A DNA stretch of 9,902 nt from Methanobacteriota archaeon. GTDB taxonomy: Archaea; Halobacteriota; Methanosarcinia; Methanosarcinales; Methanosarcinaceae. The notes under the pieces were generated by a model that was not told the DNA's origin, made no database searches, and saw only the letters and a program-made list of their open reading frames with translations. The translations under genes and the position numbers were made by a program. This document shows, piece after piece, positions 6,072 to 9,902 of this stretch (position 1 is its first letter; every line of letters begins with the position of its first letter). The DNA lies in assembly GCA_030837265.1 (NCBI GenBank), contig JAUPKV010000593.1, positions 1-9,902 of the forward strand. The letters run 5' to 3'.

Positions 6072-7700
6072 TCAATCATGTGTTCCCTCAAGTCCTGCTT
6101 GTCCCTCAAGTCCTGAAGAAGTCTCTAAGCTCTGTTCTATTAGAACTTTGGGTTGAAGGATATACTCAAAAGTTTTCTTGAAATAATTCGTCTGTTTCTC
6201 TACCTCCCAGATCTCGAGCTGACACTCTCTCTTGGCATGTATCTCAAGCACCAAACTGTCTGCAGAGGCAATGTAGAGTCGGATGTGAGAAACAATGCCG
6301 GCATGGGAACGGTCAAGGCCCTCTGCTATGCGGAGAAGGGCACTCAATACTTTGATGCTTTTTACTGCGCTTTTACTTAGCTCGATGAGGTTTGGATGTT
6401 TCTTTTTTGGGGTGTTTTTCCTGTGAAAATATGCAAGGTTTGCAATTATCTCGATTTCTTCAGGTTGAAAGCCTGGAAGGTTGCTTTCCCTGATCAGGTG
6501 ATAAGCATGGGACTGGTGAGTGTCATATGATAGGAACATGCCGATGTCATGCAAGGTAGAACCATACTCAAGAAGCTCCCTTTCTCCTTCCCTGAATTCA
6601 TAGATTTCCAGTGCTTGAAGGCTGTCAAAGAGTTCCAGAGCCAGCCTGGTGACAATATGGGCATGTTCTTCATCGAAATTACAGGTAAGCCCAAGTTGCA
6701 TAATGCTGCGTTTTCTTACAGACATCTGAGTGATCATATAGGAAAATTCGCTTTTTGAAATGTAATCAACGAGCAGCCCTTCTCTCAAACCTAATTTACT
6801 GACTTTTATTTCCGAAAGCCCCAATTCCTCCATAAAGGTCTCGATAATTGCAGCCCCGGAGATTATTATATCCGCTCTCTGGGCATTGATACCCGGAAAG
6901 TTACGTCGTTCTTCAAGAGGCAGGGTGCACATAGCCCGGACAATTTTCTTGAGAGCTTCAAACTCCAACTTCTCAAAGCTTTCACGTTCTGTCCTGTGCT
7001 GGTAAACAAAAGCAATCCTTGCAAGGTTTTCTATCGTTCCTGAACTTCCAATTGCGCAGCTTACTTTGTATTTGGATAGTTCCTTTATAACATATGCAGA
7101 CTTGTGCCGGACATAGTTTTTGATTTGCTCATACTGTTCCTCAGAAACTGGTTCGGTCTCATTCTGAAGGAACATGTTTGTCAAACGGACGGCTCCAAGG
7201 TTCAGAGAATCAAGGAAGTAACAATGCCTCTGGTCCCCTACCGAAACTTCGGTACTCCCACCTCCAATGTCAATGAACAGAGCTTGCAAGTACCCTAGGC
7301 GAAGTTCGCTGGATACACCAAGGTAGATCAGCCGGGCTTCTTCTGTTCCGGAAATCGTGCAGACTTCAAGATTTGCCTCTGTTTTCAACATTTCGAGAAG
7401 CTGGACCTTATTACTTGCGTCCCGCGTTGCAGATGTAGCTACTGCTATGACTTCCTCTGCCCGATAAGCTCTGGCAAGTTCCATGAATTTTTTACAGACA
7501 ACAACTGCACGCTCTATTGCCTTTGGTTGCAGAATTCTATCTATGAATTCCTTATCACCAAGCCGGACTGTTTCTTTCTGCTTGGTAAGGGGCAGATAAG
7601 ACCCGTTGGGATTAATCCGGACAAGAAGAAGCCGGATTGAGTTAGTCCCGATATCTATAAACGCGACAACCCTGCCTTCGGAGTTTTTCTCAGGTTCCAT
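6072..7700 (-). CDS. ppx: Exopolyphosphatase, Ppx/GppA family, with C-terminal HD-like domain
   Basis: This 542-residue protein has the two-part build of bacterial exopolyphosphatases, which remove terminal phosphate from polyphosphate; relatives (GppA) hydrolyse pppGpp. The N-terminal actin-like phosphatase fold shows phosphate-1 AFIDIGTNSIRLLL (13-26), ATSATRDASN (88-97), the catalytic glutamate region GTEEARLIYLG (118-128, E121 likely), phosphate-2 FIDIGGGSTEV (142-152), LNLGAVRLT (166-174), GSSGTIENLARI (218-229) and GLREGLLVDY (304-313). The C-terminal half carries an HD-like set: H346/H348 in EEHAHIV, H384-D385 in STLHDIGMFL, then H398, H401 and H426. The start is supported by AGGTGG seven bases upstream of the ATG. 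It lies downstream of ppk on the same strand after a 245-bp gap, probably with its own promoter. The extreme C-terminus has a small tandem duplication. Activity on polyphosphate is inferred from the neighbouring ppk; (p)ppGpp hydrolysis cannot be excluded. Confidence 0.93.
   Translation of the reverse strand: MEPEKNSEGRVVAFIDIGTNSIRLLLVRINPNGSYLPLTKQKETVRLGDKEFIDRILQPKAIERAVVVCKKFMELARAYRAEEVIAVATSATRDASNKVQLLEMLKTEANLEVCTISGTEEARLIYLGVSSELRLGYLQALFIDIGGGSTEVSVGDQRHCYFLDSLNLGAVRLTNMFLQNETEPVSEEQYEQIKNYVRHKSAYVIKELSKYKVSCAIGSSGTIENLARIAFVYQHRTERESFEKLEFEALKKIVRAMCTLPLEERRNFPGINAQRADIIISGAAIIETFMEELGLSEIKVSKLGLREGLLVDYISKSEFSYMITQMSVRKRSIMQLGLTCNFDEEHAHIVTRLALELFDSLQALEIYEFREGERELLEYGSTLHDIGMFLSYDTHQSHAYHLIRESNLPGFQPEEIEIIANLAYFHRKNTPKKKHPNLIELSKSAVKSIKVLSALLRIAEGLDRSHAGIVSHIRLYIASADSLVLEIHAKRECQLEIWEVEKQTNYFKKTFEYILQPKVLIEQSLETSSGLEGQAGLEGTHD
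6084..6115. repeat. Tandem repeat in the 3' end of ppx
   Basis: TCCCTCAAGTCCTG occurs at 6084-6097 and 6102-6115, a period of 18 bp. It encodes two successive GLEG-containing six-residue units in the last residues of Ppx (about 530-541). This looks like a recent in-frame duplication in a non-essential tail. Confidence 0.75.
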
Positions 7701-7707
7701 TAACTTA

Positions 7708-7713
7708 CCACCT
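7708..7713 (-). promoter_or_regulatory. Ribosome binding site of ppx
   Basis: AGGTGG on the minus strand lies seven bases before the ATG at 7698-7700 and agrees with the start of the actin-like fold at residue 11. Confidence 0.65.
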
Positions 7714-7751
7714 GCACGCCTTATTTTTCGTTTTTCTAGAAGGAGTCAAGA

Positions 7752-7765
7752 GTATTAAAATAAAT
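7752..7765 (-). promoter_or_regulatory. Candidate TATA box for ppx
   Basis: The minus strand reads GATTTATTTTAATA, which would place a start near 7728 and a leader of about 28 nt. The 245-bp ppk-ppx spacer makes a separate ppx promoter plausible, but the assignment is tentative in such AT-rich sequence. Confidence 0.3.
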
Positions 7766-7878
7766 CTCACAATACCTATCAGATTTTTATTCTATTTGAT
7801 ATTTATTACTCAGATCTTTACTCTACTTTTTTCTCTTAAAAGGTAAAAGCAGAATTTAAAACTCTGAACTTTGAAGCT

Positions 7879-7909
7879 AAAAAGTGAAAAATAAAAGAAA
7901 GAGGAAAAA
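7879..7909 (-). terminator. T-rich terminator-like tract after ppk
   Basis: On the minus strand, starting about 35 bp after the ppk stop, the sequence consists of repeated runs of four or five T (including TTTTATTTTT and CACTTTTT) with little else. Runs of this kind act as intrinsic terminators in archaea without needing a hairpin. If it works, ppk and ppx are largely separate transcripts. Confidence 0.4.
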
Positions 7910-7945
7910 GAGAAATTGACAAGAATAATAAAATAAATTCCCTTT

Positions 7946-9902
7946 TCAGCCTTTTCGAGAATTTAAATCCCAACTTCCTGTATTTTCAAGCATCCACATC
8001 TGGGAATTCAGTTCTTCTTCTTCAGGCGGCGCATATATTCTTTCTGTCCTTCCGTTAGGAAGCAGCAGGCGCGCTTTTAAGTTATCTTTAAGTTGGACTC
8101 CCAGGATAACCTCCCTTACGATAGGGATATACTCGGATGATACCGGAAAGAGGAGTTCAACCCTGTTATCCAGATTGCGCGGCATAAGATCGGGGCTGCC
8201 CATAAAGACTTCTTCTTTTCCACCATTTTTGAAATAGTATACTCGGGCATGCTCCAGAAAACGGCCTATTATCGAGATAACTCTTATGTTTTCGCTTAGT
8301 CCATAGATCCCGGGTCTTAGGCAGCAGACACCCCGGATAATGAGGTCAACCTTCACTCCAGCGCGAGAAGCCCTATATAGCTCCCTGATGCACTGATAAT
8401 CCACAAGAGAATTCATCTTGAAGATCAGATGCCCATCTCCAAACTTTTTGTGAAGATCGATTTCACGCCTGATTCGCTCCAGCACCTGGTGCCTGAGGGT
8501 CTGGGGAGCTACAAGAAGCTTGATGTAGTGATCTTTTCTTGAATATCCAGTAAGGGCATTAAAAAGGTCAGAGATATCTTTGCCTATGAACTGGTCACTT
8601 GTCAGGTAACCTAAGTCGGTATATATCTTCGCAGTGGATGCGTTATAGTTACCTGTGCTCATGTGCACGTAATACCTTATTTCCTCTTTTTCGGCCCTGA
8701 CTACGAGACACATTTTAGCATGAACCTTGCGCCCAGGAAAGCCGTAGGCCACATAAACACCCTTATGTTCAAGTTCTTTTGCCCAGCCTATATTGTTCTC
8801 TTCATCAAAACGAGCTTTAAGTTCAACCAGGACAGCAACCTGTTTTCTTCGATCTGCAGCTTTCATCAGAGCCTGAATTATCCTGGAATTATCGTCTACC
8901 CTGTACAATGCCATTTTGATTGCCAGGACGTCTGGGTCCTCAGCAGCTTTTTCTATAAAATCAATTACTGATTCGAAACTATCATAAGGATGATAGAGCA
9001 TTATATCTCGGTTTTTCAGTACTTCAAAAATATTTTTTTTGCCAGTTAACTTAGGATGTTTTGTGGGTTTGAATGGCTCATATTTAAGTTCAGAACGGGA
9101 AATCTGAGTAAGCTTCATTAAACTGGAAAGGCCGAGGGGAGCCGCCGACGCAAACATTAAGGACGGAGTTATATCCAGGTTCTTAAGGAGGATCTCAGTT
9201 ACCCTGGGGGGCATTGTATAATCAATTTCGAGTCTGACAGCTGGCCCAAAGTAGTTTCTTCCGACTCTCTGTTTTACAGCGGTAAGTAGGTCCTTGTCCC
9301 CATCTTCATCAAATCCAAGATCCGCATCTCGTGTGATTCTGAACGGATAAGCTCCCAGGATTCGCTGTCCAGGAAACAGAAGGTCCAGATTTGCAGCAAT
9401 AAGCTGCTCTAGCCACACAAAACGTCCTGCTGTCAGTTCCTCAAAATTGGAGCTTATTCTTTCCTGACCGTCTTCAAGAACTACGATTAATCTTGTGAAT
9501 ATCGGCGGGATTTTGACTCTGGCAAAACGCTCCCCATAATCCGGATCATCAATAAGTACTGCCAGGTTAAGGCTCAGGTTTGAAATATGGGGGAAAGGAT
9601 GCCCTGAATCGAAGCCTAGAGGTGTGAGTAATGGGAAAATATTTCTCTCAAAGTAATCTCTGAGCTGTTCTCGTTCTGCGCCGGAAAGTTCAAAATAGTT
9701 CAGGACTTTGATTCCTTTTTCTCTTAATGCAGGCTCCAGAATTTTGTTCCAGCATCTGTCAGCAAGAGGGAGCTGTTTGAGAAGCTCTTCACGGATAATT
9801 TGAAGCTGCTGCTGAGCCAGTTCATCGGTCTGTTCCTCCTTCATTCCTTCTATTATTCTCTTTTGAACTCCTGAGACCCTGACCATAAAGAATTCATCGA
9901 GA
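7946..9902 (-). CDS. ppk1: Polyphosphate kinase 1 (5' end beyond window)
   Basis: PPK1 reversibly transfers the terminal phosphate of ATP to polyphosphate through a phosphohistidine. An ATG lies at 9884-9886, but the frame stays open to the window edge and the five codons before it read LDEFF, completing the conserved NLDEFFMVRVSG motif. The true start is therefore further upstream and roughly the first 50 residues are missing (the family is about 690-720 residues). Numbering from that internal Met, the head domain is followed by GHPFPHISNLSLNLAV (95-110), LYHPYDSF (297-304), ELKARFDEENNI (355-366), the probable phosphorylated histidine in GRKVHAKMCLVVR (H389), TGNYNASTAKIYTDLG (411-426), RGVCCLRPG (518-526) and the second active-site histidine in IGRFLEHARVYYF (H546). 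The catalytic residues are intact. The C-terminus ends shortly after the conserved core. PPK1 is chiefly bacterial, so the archaeal gene was probably acquired by lateral transfer. Confidence 0.96.
   Translation of the reverse strand, partial: LDEFFMVRVSGVQKRIIEGMKEEQTDELAQQQLQIIREELLKQLPLADRCWNKILEPALREKGIKVLNYFELSGAEREQLRDYFERNIFPLLTPLGFDSGHPFPHISNLSLNLAVLIDDPDYGERFARVKIPPIFTRLIVVLEDGQERISSNFEELTAGRFVWLEQLIAANLDLLFPGQRILGAYPFRITRDADLGFDEDGDKDLLTAVKQRVGRNYFGPAVRLEIDYTMPPRVTEILLKNLDITPSLMFASAAPLGLSSLMKLTQISRSELKYEPFKPTKHPKLTGKKNIFEVLKNRDIMLYHPYDSFESVIDFIEKAAEDPDVLAIKMALYRVDDNSRIIQALMKAADRRKQVAVLVELKARFDEENNIGWAKELEHKGVYVAYGFPGRKVHAKMCLVVRAEKEEIRYYVHMSTGNYNASTAKIYTDLGYLTSDQFIGKDISDLFNALTGYSRKDHYIKLLVAPQTLRHQVLERIRREIDLHKKFGDGHLIFKMNSLVDYQCIRELYRASRAGVKVDLIIRGVCCLRPGIYGLSENIRVISIIGRFLEHARVYYFKNGGKEEVFMGSPDLMPRNLDNRVELLFPVSSEYIPIVREVILGVQLKDNLKARLLLPNGRTERIYAPPEEEELNSQMWMLENTGSWDLNSRKG

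Noticed and set aside
8663..8971. 102-codon plus-strand frame
   Set aside because: It is antisense to the most conserved part of ppk1, where constraint on the sense strand keeps the opposite frame open.
9884..9886. ATG as the ppk1 start codon
   Set aside because: The frame continues upstream and encodes LDEFF directly before it, the conserved NLDEFFMVRVSG motif of PPK1, so this Met is internal.

Overview
The window looks like chromosome from a methanogenic archaeon of the Methanosarcina type. The grounds are Shine-Dalgarno sites of the GGTGA/GGAGG kind, AT-rich spacers with TATA-like boxes and no clear bacterial -35/-10 pairs, a MASE3-PAS-HisKA_2 sensor kinase (a class abundant in Methanosarcinales), and a bacterial-type polyphosphate gene pair, which some of these archaea carry. 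The genus is an inference from gene content; there is no rRNA or other marker here.

Bases 1-3658 (all minus strand) hold a cell-surface or extracellular glycan locus. In transcription order it contains: a short, apparently internally deleted LPG-synthase-type flippase (3116-3658); a GT4 glycosyltransferase (2010-3140); a NodB-type polysaccharide deacetylase (1322-2035); then, after a gene-free 440-bp spacer, a partial ATP-grasp carboxylate-amine ligase-like gene (1-881) that runs off the left edge. The first three genes overlap by about 25 bp each and are almost certainly one operon. The ATP-grasp gene has its own ribosome binding site and probably its own promoter. A reasonable but unproven reading is that the locus builds, deacetylates and then possibly amidates an amino-sugar-containing glycan.

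Bases 3659-3971 form a divergent promoter region. The only plus-strand gene is a 690-residue membrane sensor histidine kinase (3972-6044) with about eight membrane segments, one PAS domain and a HisKA_2/HATPase module. No response regulator gene is visible next to it.

Bases 6072-9902 (minus strand) hold the polyphosphate genes: polyphosphate kinase 1 (7946-9902, cut at its 5' end by the window edge), a 245-bp spacer with a T-rich terminator-like stretch and a possible promoter, and an exopolyphosphatase/GppA-type phosphatase with a C-terminal HD-like domain (6072-7700). One gene makes polyphosphate and the other probably degrades it. The histidine kinase and ppx converge with only 27 bp between their stop codons.

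The points most worth a second look are the flippase that seems to lack the family's central PGG-x-G-x-x-E region, the grouping of deacetylase, glycosyltransferase and ATP-grasp ligase, and the dyad-rich spacer in front of the ATP-grasp gene. I found no tRNA, rRNA, CRISPR array or intact insertion sequence.
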